Under the pieces are notes generated by a model. The model was not told the DNA's origin and ran no database searches. It saw only the letters and a program-made list of their open reading frames with translations. Positions 27,759 through 36,193 of a stretch of 64,000 nucleotides of DNA are shown here, one piece after another. The position numbers and the translations under genes are program-made. The DNA lies in contig JANQRE010000046.1 of assembly GCA_028284705.1 (NCBI GenBank), positions 1 to 64,000 on the forward strand. The letters run 5' to 3'. Each line of letters begins with the position of its first letter. The stretch's first letter is position 1. The stretch comes from Paracoccaceae bacterium. GTDB lineage: Bacteria; Pseudomonadota; Alphaproteobacteria; Rhodobacterales; Rhodobacteraceae.

Positions 27759-29118
27759 AATCAGGGAGATGATCGCCGAGACCGACAACTTTCGGTCCGC
27801 GATCCTGCCCACGCCCACGTCCGCCCCTGGATCGGGAGGATTTCGGTTTCTCCTCCGCCTTGTCCTCGGAAACCGGTGCCTCTTTCGATGCTTCCTTAGG
27901 CTCTTCTTTTTTCTTGCTCCGGGTGCGCTTCGGCTTGTCCTCGGTGTCATCGCGCTTCGCACGCTCCGGCTTCGGCATATTGGTTTCGCCGCGCGGAATG
28001 GCGGTGTCGATCAGGCGTTCGATGCCCGCGAGCAGTTTGTCGTCCTTCGGCGTTGAGATCATCATTGCGGTGCCTTCGCGTCCGGCACGGCCCGTTCGCC
28101 CGATCCGGTGCACGTAATCCTCCGAATGGCTCGGCACGTCGAAGTTGAACACATGGCTCACATTCGGGATGTCGAGCCCACGTGCGGCCACGTCTGAGGC
28201 CACCAGCAGCCGGATATCGCCACTGCGAAACCCATCCAGCGTGCGGGTCCGATGCGACTGATCCAGATCGCCATGGATCGGTTCGGCCACATAGCCGTGC
28301 TTTTTCAAAGACTTGGCAACGATATCCACATCGACCTTGCGGTTGCAGAAGATGATCCCGTTGGTGACTTTCTCGCCTTCCTGATCGATGAGATGTCGCA
28401 GGAAATCGCGTTTCTTCTTTGCGGTGTCCCGTCCCGCGCCCGGGATTTCATAGACCGTCTGCGTAATGGTCTCGGAGGTCGTGGCCTGACGGGCGACCTC
28501 GACCCGGGCCGGGTTGGAGAGGAAGGTGTTGGTGATCCGCTCGATCTCGGGCGCCATGGTGGCGGAGAAAAACAGCGTCTGGCGTGTGAAGGGGGTGAGG
28601 CCAAAGATGCGCTCGATATCCGGGATGAAGCCCATATCGAGCATGCGGTCGGCTTCATCGACCACCATGATCTTCACATCCGACAGGATCAGTTTGCCGC
28701 GTTCGAAATGGTCGAGCAGCCGGCCTGGTGTGGCGATCAGCACGTCGACACCGCGATCGATCAACGCGTCCTGATCTTTGAAGGACACGCCTCCAATCAG
28801 CAGCGCTTTGGTGAGTTTTGTGTATTTCGCGTAGGTGTCGAAGTTTTCAGCCACCTGTGCGGCCAGCTCGCGCGTCGGGCACAGCACGAGAGAGCGCGGC
28901 ATGCGCGCCCGTGCCCGTCCACGGTTCAGCGCGGTGATCATCGGCAGGGTGAAGCTTGCGGTCTTGCCGGTGCCCGTTTGGGCGATGCCAAGTACATCCT
29001 GACCTTCGCAGGCAGGTGGGATAGCACCTTCCTGAATGGGTGTCGGCGTCGTGTATCCAGCCTCCTCAATCGCTTTGAGGACTTTGGTGTGGAGCGGTAG
29101 CTCAGAGAATGTTGTCAT
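27718..29118 (-). CDS. DEAD-box RNA helicase, RhlE-like
   Basis: ATP-dependent RNA unwinding, probably in ribosome assembly or mRNA decay. 466 residues with the helicase motifs in order: Q motif (TTPTPIQEGAIP), AQTGTGKT, PTRELA, TPGRLLDH, DEADRMLDMGF, SAT, and HRIGRTGRAGREG. From about residue 370 the tail is basic and low-complexity (KRTRSKKKEEPKEASKEAP, then RGGRGRGQDRG), likely for RNA binding. It is convergent with, and overlaps, the NDH-2 gene. RhlE is the closest subgroup by eye, but other DEAD-box names are possible. Confidence 0.9.
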   Translation of the reverse strand: MTTFSELPLHTKVLKAIEEAGYTTPTPIQEGAIPPACEGQDVLGIAQTGTGKTASFTLPMITALNRGRARARMPRSLVLCPTRELAAQVAENFDTYAKYTKLTKALLIGGVSFKDQDALIDRGVDVLIATPGRLLDHFERGKLILSDVKIMVVDEADRMLDMGFIPDIERIFGLTPFTRQTLFFSATMAPEIERITNTFLSNPARVEVARQATTSETITQTVYEIPGAGRDTAKKKRDFLRHLIDQEGEKVTNGIIFCNRKVDVDIVAKSLKKHGYVAEPIHGDLDQSHRTRTLDGFRSGDIRLLVASDVAARGLDIPNVSHVFNFDVPSHSEDYVHRIGRTGRAGREGTAMMISTPKDDKLLAGIERLIDTAIPRGETNMPKPERAKRDDTEDKPKRTRSKKKEEPKEASKEAPVSEDKAEEKPKSSRSRGGRGRGQDRGPKVVGLGDHLPDFIAQSFEERRDAS

Positions 29119-29271
29119 TTATGTCCAAATATTTGCGGCCTGTTCTTCGTATGGCTCGGCAATGTTTTGGGACGCAGATATCCAACGCGTCCCTGCGTCG
29201 GCCCGGGGACGGATTCCGCGGGTGGTGCTCATGTAACGCGGGCGGGCGGGTTCGTCAATGAATGCAAGGGC

Positions 29272-29283
29272 CTTGACGTCAAG
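29272..29283. promoter_or_regulatory. 12-bp palindrome between the helicase and the acyltransferase gene
   Basis: CTTGACGTCAAG is a perfect palindrome in the 216-base gap 29119-29334, followed seven bases later by another TCAA. It could be a regulator site for the helicase promoter, about 155 bases upstream of its start, or simply chance. Nothing else structured is seen in this gap. Confidence 0.25.
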
Positions 29284-29334
29284 ATGAGGTCAATTTGCCC
29301 GCTGGTATGGCAATTCTTCGCCGGTGAGCACGCT

Positions 29335-30669
29335 TTAGGCTTTGCCCAGACGTCGCGTCGCCACAAGAACGCCAAGAACCACCAGACCGATGGCCATCCA
29401 GTTCACACCCAGAGCATTCTCCGCACCGAGGCCGCTGAGGGCCATCACCACGAGACCTGCGCAGGTCATCAGTGCGCCAAGCATTGCCTGCCAGGGGCCG
29501 GGGCGCATTTCGGCCTTCGTGCGACTGCCCGCCTCGAAGACCACGAAAAGCAGGACGAAGGGCACCAGAACCAATGTGAACAGCACCAGCCAGATCGGGC
29601 GCATCGCCCACCATGTGCCGCTGCCGGGCGCTTCGCTCAGCCCGATGCCGCCAAAAACCGTTGCCGCCAGCCCGACGACAATCAAAAGCGCCGTCATATG
29701 CCACAGATAGATCGACATGATCATCTGATTCAGCACGATGACCCAGGTCCAGGGCCGCGGATTTCGCAACCAGGCCTGTGCCAGATCGGTGAGCAACAGG
29801 ATCACGCCAATCTGCACTGCGCCCACCGCCAGCATGGCCGTTGTGGGCGGGCGGGTGTTCGACATCTCGGCCCCCGGCACGCTGACCATTGCGACCGGAA
29901 ATCCGAACTGCACGATCAGAACGTAAAGCCAGACGACGCCGATGGCGATGAAGGCCAGCGCCCAGGATTTGGAGCGTTTGGTGCTGCCCCACCAATAGCC
30001 AAGCTGGTGCACGGTCAGCCAGACAAAGGCGTAATTCGTCCAGCGCAGCCAGGGCTGATCGGCGCCAAATGCGATGGCGTCTACCGCAATGGCGGCCCCT
30101 GCCAGCAAGAGCACAGAGGCCATACCCAACCTGTCCCAGATCGCGACGGTCACCGGGACCGCCATTGTCATGATGATATAGACCGCGAGGAACCAGACCG
30201 GCACCAAGGCCGCTTTGGAGGCGGTAGAGATCAATTCGACGGAGAGGCCCATCGCGTGGGCGATGATCCCCGCCGCGCCCCAGGCCAGAACAACCGGAAC
30301 GGTTGGTTTCAGGAGCCGCGAAAGGCGGGAGGCCGCCCAAGCGCGCTTTTTGACCGGGTCTTTGCGGGCCGAACTCCAGGACAGCCCGTTCGAGAAGCCT
30401 CCGACGAAGAAAAACACCGGCATCACCTGGAACAGCCAAGTGGCGTAATGTGTCCAGCGTTGCTCTGCGAGAAGGATCACAAACTCCAACTCGCCATTGC
30501 GCATGACGCCGGCCAGTAACAGCCAGTGGCCCAGGATCACGAACATGATCGCAATGGCGCGGTAGAGATCCACGGCGCGGTTGCGGCTTTCGGGGGTGCG
30601 CTCCGCGGCCCATTTCGCAGCCGCGAAGAGCCCTTTGGGCATCTTCTCTTCGATCTGTGCTGTCGTCAC
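29335..30669 (-). CDS. Acyltransferase-3 family membrane protein
   Basis: 444 residues, ten or so transmembrane segments. The N-terminal helix RAVDLYRAIAIMFVILGHWL contains the His of this family, and the charged NRAVDLYR before it is typical. VFFFVGGFSNGLSW and IYLWHMTALLIV fit too. Such proteins transfer acetyl or succinyl groups to sugars of cell-surface polymers, with transfer across the membrane. No polysaccharide genes are nearby, so the substrate cannot be guessed. Unlinked to its neighbours. Confidence 0.85.
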   Translation of the reverse strand: MTTAQIEEKMPKGLFAAAKWAAERTPESRNRAVDLYRAIAIMFVILGHWLLLAGVMRNGELEFVILLAEQRWTHYATWLFQVMPVFFFVGGFSNGLSWSSARKDPVKKRAWAASRLSRLLKPTVPVVLAWGAAGIIAHAMGLSVELISTASKAALVPVWFLAVYIIMTMAVPVTVAIWDRLGMASVLLLAGAAIAVDAIAFGADQPWLRWTNYAFVWLTVHQLGYWWGSTKRSKSWALAFIAIGVVWLYVLIVQFGFPVAMVSVPGAEMSNTRPPTTAMLAVGAVQIGVILLLTDLAQAWLRNPRPWTWVIVLNQMIMSIYLWHMTALLIVVGLAATVFGGIGLSEAPGSGTWWAMRPIWLVLFTLVLVPFVLLFVVFEAGSRTKAEMRPGPWQAMLGALMTCAGLVVMALSGLGAENALGVNWMAIGLVVLGVLVATRRLGKA

Positions 30670-30789
30670 TGTCTCTGCTCTATATCTTTGTTTTTATTGT
30701 TATTTGGTCGTTCTCGCGGCCTTGATAGAGCGAGCGTAGCAGAAGCGTGGCCACAAATCGACCGTCATGTTCGAGGGCCGCGCGGATGT

Positions 30790-32397
30790 TCAGACCATCA
30801 TCTCTTTCGTGGCCGACAAAGTGATCTCTGGATAGTCACGTTCCACCCGGTCGATATCCCACTGCAGACGGGTCAGATAAACCAGATCGCCGTCATTGTC
30901 CTCGGCCATGTGCTGCTTATTGGCGGTAGCAAACTTCTCGACCGCATCTTTCTCACCTTTGACCCAGCGGGCGGAGGTGAATTGCGAGGCCTCGAACCGC
31001 ACTGGCAAGTCGTATTCCAGCTCGATCCGGCTGCCTAGAACTTCGAACTGCAGTGCGCCGACAACGCCGACGATGAAGCCCGATCCGATGATCGGTTTGA
31101 AAACTTTCGCAGCACCTTCCTCAGCGAACTGCATCAGCGCTTTTTCGAGGTGTTTCGCTTTCATCGGGTCGCCCGCGCGGCAGGATTGCAGAAGCTCCGG
31201 CGCGAATGAGGGGATGCCCGTGGCGCGCAGCGCTTCGCCTTCGGTCAGCGTGTCGCCAATGCGCAGCTGCCCATGGTTCGGGATGCCGATGATGTCGCCG
31301 GCCCAGGCCTCTTCGGCAAGTTCCCGGTCGGCGGCAAGAAACAGCACCGGGTTTGACACAGCCATCGGTTTCTTGGTGCGCACATGGGTTAATTTCATGC
31401 CGCGTTTGAAATGGCCGGAGGCCATGCGCAGGAACGCGACGCGGTCCCGATGCTTGGGGTCCATATTCGCCTGGACTTTGAAGACAAAGCCGGAAACTTT
31501 TGATTCTTCGGGAGAAATCTGCCGTGGTTCCGCCGCTTGCGGCTGCGGCTCTGGCCCGTATTCAGCAATCCCGCGCATCAGTTCCTGCACGCCGAAAGAG
31601 TTAATGGCCGAGCCAAACCAGATCGGGGTCATCGTGCCCTCCAGCAGCGCCTTCGGATCGAGGGTGGGGAGCAACTCCTTCGCCATCTCAATCTCTTCGA
31701 GGAAGGTCTCCAGAAGACTAGCAGGCACATGTTCCGCCAGTTTCGGATCGTCGAGCCCGTTGATCTCGATCGAGGCCGCCACTTTGTTGCGGTCCGCGCG
31801 GTCCATCAGTTCCAGACGGTCGCGCAAGAGATCGTAACAACCCAGAAAATCCCGCCCCATGCCGATCGGCCAGGAGGCAGGGGTCACGTCAATCGCCAGA
31901 TTTTCCTGGATTTCGTCAATGATCTCAAAGGTATCGCGACTCTCGCGGTCCATCTTGTTGCAAAAGGTCAGGATCGGCAGATCGCGCAAGCGGCAGACCT
32001 CGAAGAGTTTCTGCGTCTGGCTCTCAACGCCCTTCGCGCCGTCAATCACCATCACGGCGGCATCCACCGCGGTCAGGGTCCGATAGGTATCTTCCGAGAA
32101 GTCGGAGTGGCCGGGCGTGTCCACCAGATTGAACCGGTAACGATCGAAATCGAAGGACATCGCAGAGGCGGAGACCGAAATGCCGCGATCCTGCTCCATC
32201 TTCATGAAATCGGACCGGGTGCGCCGCGCTTCGCCCTTGGCGCGCACTTGCCCGGCCATCTGGATCGCGCCGCCATAGAGCAGGAACTTCTCAGTCAGGG
32301 TCGTCTTGCCCGCATCCGGATGCGAAATGATCGCAAAGGTCCGGCGCCGCGCGATCTCCGGCGGCAGGGTGGGGCGGTTTGAGCTGCTGTCCAACAT
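30790..32397 (-). CDS. prfC: Peptide chain release factor 3 (GTPase)
   Basis: Removes RF1/RF2 from the ribosome after termination. 535 residues from the ATG at 32397 (MLDSSSNRPTLPPEIARRRT); a longer reading from 32433 adds twelve residues with no family match. GTPase motifs: SHPDAGKTTLTEK, DTPGHSDFSEDTYR and CNKMDRES. EF-G-like domain II follows, then the RF3 C-terminal domain with GVVGALQFEVL. Monocistronic by spacing. Confidence 0.95.
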   Translation of the reverse strand: MLDSSSNRPTLPPEIARRRTFAIISHPDAGKTTLTEKFLLYGGAIQMAGQVRAKGEARRTRSDFMKMEQDRGISVSASAMSFDFDRYRFNLVDTPGHSDFSEDTYRTLTAVDAAVMVIDGAKGVESQTQKLFEVCRLRDLPILTFCNKMDRESRDTFEIIDEIQENLAIDVTPASWPIGMGRDFLGCYDLLRDRLELMDRADRNKVAASIEINGLDDPKLAEHVPASLLETFLEEIEMAKELLPTLDPKALLEGTMTPIWFGSAINSFGVQELMRGIAEYGPEPQPQAAEPRQISPEESKVSGFVFKVQANMDPKHRDRVAFLRMASGHFKRGMKLTHVRTKKPMAVSNPVLFLAADRELAEEAWAGDIIGIPNHGQLRIGDTLTEGEALRATGIPSFAPELLQSCRAGDPMKAKHLEKALMQFAEEGAAKVFKPIIGSGFIVGVVGALQFEVLGSRIELEYDLPVRFEASQFTSARWVKGEKDAVEKFATANKQHMAEDNDGDLVYLTRLQWDIDRVERDYPEITLSATKEMMV

Positions 32398-32516
32398 GAG
32401 AGGCGATATAGGCGGATCAGCGCGCCTCCGCAATCTGTCAGAACGGCTGTCTTGTTTGCGTTACACGACTCAGACTAAATAGTGAACATACCAAGAACGC
32501 ATAAACGGAGGATGTT

Positions 32517-32891
32517 ATGGCTTTGATGGATGTTGCAAATGAGCTGGTGGCGGGGTGCCGGGATGGCACGGCGGCGCAGAATATCGACAAGCTTTATGCG
32601 CCCGACGCGGTGTCGGTGGAGTCCGCGGATTTCTCAGGCATGGGACGTGAGGCGCATGGGACAGAGGCCATCAAGGGCAAGCATGCTTGGTGGGAAAGCG
32701 CGTTCGAATATCTCGGCGGGGATATTTCCGATCCGTTCCCACATGGTGATGATCGGTTTGCTGTGATCTTCGAGATCAAGACGAAGAACAAGGAAACTGG
32801 CGATGTTGAAGAGATGAAAGAGGTCGCGGTCTACCACGTGGCAGGCGACAAGATCGTGCGGGAAGAGTTTTTCTACCCCACCGGGCCCTGA
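32517..32891 (+). CDS. NTF2-like (SnoaL-type) protein
   Basis: 124 residues. The helix-rich N-terminus with NIDKLYAPDAVSVE, then KGKHAWWESAFEYLGG and the strand-rich end EVAVYHVAGDKIVREEFFY show the NTF2/SnoaL cone fold. Proteins of this type bind small hydrophobic ligands and some are isomerases; no catalytic residues can be named here. AACGGAGGATGTT supplies a strong ribosome-binding site. It is divergent from prfC and abuts the convergent Hint gene with no gap. Confidence 0.8.
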   Translation: MALMDVANELVAGCRDGTAAQNIDKLYAPDAVSVESADFSGMGREAHGTEAIKGKHAWWESAFEYLGGDISDPFPHGDDRFAVIFEIKTKNKETGDVEEMKEVAVYHVAGDKIVREEFFYPTGP

Positions 32892-33908
32892 TCAGAACCG
32901 CCCGACCTGTTTCAGAAGATCAGCCGCTTCCTTGTGATCCAAGGGCAGGCGGCTGAATTTCGGCTCTTCGGAGGGCAGGTCAGGGAACAGGTTCAGAATC
33001 TCAGACGCCACCTCCTGCGGTAGTCCGGCAAGGATATCGCGGGTCATGTGCAGGCTTTCGGTCGGCACGCCCTCGGCATAGAGGATCTGGTGTTGATCGA
33101 AGACCAGTTGCGTGTATTCCACGAACCCGCCCGAGCGCACATAGATCGTATCGTCATTCACCAGATCAATGGCAGAGATCAGCACATCGCGAGAGCCGGT
33201 CATCACCTCCGCGCGCCAGTTAGAGATCAGCATGCGGTGCTGCTGGCTGACCGTCAGCGTCTCCACATTGCCAAGCGCACCGGGGGAGATCACCACGGGC
33301 GCAAAATCCCCGACGGCCTGAACGGTGCGTTTGCCGATCCAGCGGATTTCCTGCATGCCGTGATCGCGGGTCAACACGCGCTCTCCCGGGATCAGGGTTT
33401 CCACGGGCCGTTGCGCGCCATCCGACATGGTGATCCGCGTTCCGCGTCCAAAGCTCATGCCGGTGAGGTCCGCCAGCGGAATTTCACGAGGCGACTCTTC
33501 CGCAGCAATCGCTGTGTATTCCGTGCCTGCCTCAATTGGGCCGAGCGGATAGAGATAATGGCGAGATGCGGGCGCATCGCAGGCAATCACCAGCGCATCA
33601 ACATTCGCGCCGATCTGCGTCATGAAGGTCAAACGCGCGACGATGGAGGCCTTGGTGCCGGGCGCCTCTACCTGACTGCCTTCGACCACATCAAAGAGTG
33701 GACGCGGCGTTTCGCTTGTCGCCTGTTTCATGTCGAGCGACACGACCTCCGCACTGCGCTTCAGCATATAGCCATCGCCCAGGCAAACATCGTCCACAGC
33801 GCCCACGGGATCGCCATGATTCACGCCGCTGGACACACGAAAACAGGCCGCTGGAAAGACGGCAAACTGGTGCTGAGCCAGAAAATCGCTCGGGCTATGC
33901 TGTGTCAT
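32892..33908 (-). CDS. Hint (hedgehog/intein)-domain protein with Ser at the nucleophile position
   Basis: 338 residues from the ATG at 33908; a longer reading to 33992 is unlikely to be used. Residues 1-145 are an N-terminal part with FAVFPAACFRVSSGVNHG and VCLGDGYML. The Hint domain begins at about 150 with MSFGRGTRITMSDGAQRPVE and continues through VISPGALGNVETLTVSQQHRM to LVFDQHQILYAEGVPTESLH. Most relatives begin the domain with Cys; here Ser stands there, while the Hint protein at 62358 has Cys. Such proteins are common in Rhodobacteraceae; self-processing is assumed from the fold. Confidence 0.85.
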   Translation of the reverse strand: MTQHSPSDFLAQHQFAVFPAACFRVSSGVNHGDPVGAVDDVCLGDGYMLKRSAEVVSLDMKQATSETPRPLFDVVEGSQVEAPGTKASIVARLTFMTQIGANVDALVIACDAPASRHYLYPLGPIEAGTEYTAIAAEESPREIPLADLTGMSFGRGTRITMSDGAQRPVETLIPGERVLTRDHGMQEIRWIGKRTVQAVGDFAPVVISPGALGNVETLTVSQQHRMLISNWRAEVMTGSRDVLISAIDLVNDDTIYVRSGGFVEYTQLVFDQHQILYAEGVPTESLHMTRDILAGLPQEVASEILNLFPDLPSEEPKFSRLPLDHKEAADLLKQVGRF

Positions 33909-34246
33909 CAGGCAGCTCACTCGGTACTTCACAGAGGTTGGCTGCTTGGTCGGATTGCGATCTGCCCCCACATCTCGCACCCCAGCAAACACCCCACCGC
34001 CGAAGTCAAATCACTCTACGTTTTATCGCAAATTGCGCAAGAATTTACGGGGAATTTGGTTAAATAATACCGTCAAATTTCGCGGCCTGGGAAACAAACA
34101 GCCGTGATTGCCAGATATTGGTGAACACGTGTCAGCAATGTGGCCACAATTGGGCAACGATCCGAATTTGTACTCGAATCGCGGAAATCGGGTTCCGGTT
34201 CTGTTCAGGCGATGTTAGCCAGATTCGGCAATTTGGGAGGAATTTC
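33909..34246. other. 338-base intergenic region between divergent Hint and SDR genes
   Basis: Both flanking genes start here, so it must hold two promoters. It is AT-richer than its surroundings around 34000-34085 (TTTTATCGCAAATTGCGC, then TTGGTTAAATAATACC). An 8-bp palindrome ACACGTGT lies near 34125. A frame open from 34118 into the SDR gene has no family match and a weaker start than the one at 34247. I see no RNA gene or repeat. Confidence 0.5.
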
Positions 34247-35026
34247 ATGGACCTTGGGATCAAAGGAAAACGCGCGCTCGTATGCGCATCGAGCAAAGGC
34301 CTCGGATTGGGTTGTGCAGAGAAGCTGGCCGAGGCCGGGGTCGATCTGGTAATGAATGCCCGCTCCGAAGGGCCATTGCGGGAGGCCGCAGACCGGATCG
34401 CCAGCGAAACCGGCGTGTCGGTCACGCCCGTGGCCGCCGATATCACCAGCGAGGAGGGGCGGGCCGATGTCCTCGCTGCCGCGGGCGACCTGGATATCCT
34501 TGTGAACAATGCCGGCGGTCCGCCGCCCGGCATGTGGTCTGACTGGGACCGCAGCGATTTCATTGCCGCGCTTGACGCCAATATGCTGACGCCCATTGCT
34601 CTGATGAAGGCGCTTCTGCCAGGCATGATGGAGAAGGGCTGGGGCCGAGTCGTGAACATCACCTCGCAATCGGTAAAATCGCCGATCGCTGTTCTGGGCC
34701 TGTCAAATTCCGCCCGTGCCGGTCTCACCGGCTATGTTGCGGGCACGTCGCGACAGGTCGCGCCGCATGGGGTGACGATCAACAACCTGCTTCCGGGTAT
34801 CCACGCGACCGACCGCGCAGATGCTTTGGACAAGGGCGTGTCGCAGCAGCAGAATATCTCGCTCGAAGATGCGCGCACGCAACGCGAGACTACGATTCCG
34901 GCCCGACGCTATGGCACGCGCCAGGAGTTCGGCGCGGCGTGTGCGTTCCTCTGTTCGCAACACGCGGGTTTCATTGTCGGTCAGAACCTTCTGCTCGATG
35001 GTGGGGCGGTGAACGCCACGCTTTAA
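34247..35026 (+). CDS. SDR-fold protein with altered catalytic residues (BKR-like)
   Basis: 259 residues from the ATG at 34247, with GGGAGG at 34235-34240. Rossmann features are present: ALVCASSKGLGLGCAEKL in the cofactor loop (Ser/Lys-rich instead of the usual TGxxxGxG) and LDILVNNAGG. The active site is unusual: counting from the Ser of NITS, the positions of the YxxxK pair hold Ser and Arg (SNSAR). I recall a BKR-like SDR subgroup in which these residues differ. Activity may be altered or lost. A second SDR at 54529 has the normal YxxxK. Confidence 0.85.
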   Translation: MDLGIKGKRALVCASSKGLGLGCAEKLAEAGVDLVMNARSEGPLREAADRIASETGVSVTPVAADITSEEGRADVLAAAGDLDILVNNAGGPPPGMWSDWDRSDFIAALDANMLTPIALMKALLPGMMEKGWGRVVNITSQSVKSPIAVLGLSNSARAGLTGYVAGTSRQVAPHGVTINNLLPGIHATDRADALDKGVSQQQNISLEDARTQRETTIPARRYGTRQEFGAACAFLCSQHAGFIVGQNLLLDGGAVNATL

Positions 35027-35104
35027 CTTGCGGGGTTGCGGAGGGGCTGCTACCAGCAATCCGTTAATCCGATAGTTTTCATCGGAATTAAGGGAAGCGG
35101 ACAC

Positions 35105-36193
35105 GTGACAGCACGCCTCGAGCTGCAGGAGATCAGCAAGACCTATGACGGCCTGCCGGTCGTGCAAGAGGTGTCCCTGAGCGTCGCGCCCGGGCAGGTG
35201 ACCTGTCTTCTTGGACCCTCAGGCTGCGGCAAATCCACGACTTTGCGCATCATCGCCGGCGTGGAGCGGCAGAGCTCTGGCACGGTTCTGATCGACGGCA
35301 CGCCGATCAGCGATGCGCAGGCCAACATCCCACCCGAAGCGCGCGGCATCGGGCTGATGTTCCAGGATTTTGCGCTGTTTCCGCATCTGAGCGTGGCCAA
35401 AAACGTCGGGTTTGGCCTCATCGATCTTCCCAAGGCGGAGCGTGCGCAACGCGTTAAGGACCTGCTCGAAAAAGTTGGTATGGCGCATTTCGCGGAAAAG
35501 TATCCGCACGAGCTGTCCGGCGGCGAGCAACAACGCGTGGCCTTGGCGCGTGCCTTGGCCCCACGCCCCAAAATTCTGCTGATGGATGAGCCCTTCTCGG
35601 GTCTCGACAACCGCCTGCGCGATGGCATTCGCGACGAAACGCTGGCCGTTCTAAAGGAAGAAAATACCGCGGTTGTGCTCGTCACCCACGAGCCCGATGA
35701 AGCGATGCGCATGGCTGATGAGATCGCGCTGATGCGCAAGGGCCGGATCGTGCAACGCGGCGCGCCCTACAATATCTACAACGCGCCCGTCGATGCAGAG
35801 GCGGCGGCTTTTTTCAGCGATGTCAATGTGATACCGGGCGTTTCTCATGGGGCTTTGACGGAGACACCGTTTGGTCAGTTTCTCACACCTGGCCATGAAG
35901 ACGGGGCGCCGGTCGATATCGTCATCCGTCCTCAGCATCTCGGGATCGACTTCGACCGCAACGGGCGCGGGCCCAATCCGACGCCGGAAAATGGAGTGCC
36001 TGCGCGAGCCTCCGTTGAGCGGGCGCGGTTCATGGGGGGCGAGAGCCTGGTGGAGTTCCGCATGGAGGCCGATACCTCGCGCATCAAGGCGACGGTGCCA
36101 GGCGTATTTCTGCCGCAACCCGGCACGACCCTTTGGCTGACCGTGCGGCGGGACCGGTGTTTCGTATTTGGCCGTGGTGCAAGCGCGGACTAA
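35105..36193 (+). CDS. ABC transporter ATP-binding protein, FbpC/PotA-like
   Basis: 362 residues from GTG at 35105 with AAGGGAAGCGG upstream. ATPase motifs: GPSGCGKSTTLRI (Walker A), LSGGEQQRVALARAL (signature), ILLMDEPFSGLDN (Walker B) and LVTHEPDEA (switch His). From about residue 250 a TOBE-like C-terminal domain follows (VIRPQHLGI, RARFMGGESLVEFRM). This layout fits importers of ferric iron, spermidine or thiamine. No permease or binding-protein gene lies next to it, so the partner must be elsewhere and the substrate is open. Ends in a 4-base overlap with the convergent P450 gene. Confidence 0.88.
   Translation: MTARLELQEISKTYDGLPVVQEVSLSVAPGQVTCLLGPSGCGKSTTLRIIAGVERQSSGTVLIDGTPISDAQANIPPEARGIGLMFQDFALFPHLSVAKNVGFGLIDLPKAERAQRVKDLLEKVGMAHFAEKYPHELSGGEQQRVALARALAPRPKILLMDEPFSGLDNRLRDGIRDETLAVLKEENTAVVLVTHEPDEAMRMADEIALMRKGRIVQRGAPYNIYNAPVDAEAAAFFSDVNVIPGVSHGALTETPFGQFLTPGHEDGAPVDIVIRPQHLGIDFDRNGRGPNPTPENGVPARASVERARFMGGESLVEFRMEADTSRIKATVPGVFLPQPGTTLWLTVRRDRCFVFGRGASAD

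Noticed and set aside
29167-30519. A 450-codon plus-strand frame opposite the acyltransferase gene
   Set aside because: Extremely Asp/His/Arg/Pro-rich translation typical of antisense to a membrane protein; the minus-strand gene has a clear family.
34118-34246. 43-residue N-terminal extension of the SDR, with a Cys-x2-Cys pair
   Set aside because: SDRs start at the dinucleotide fold; the ATG at 34247 has GGGAGG upstream. The Cys pair (CQQCGH) looks accidental.
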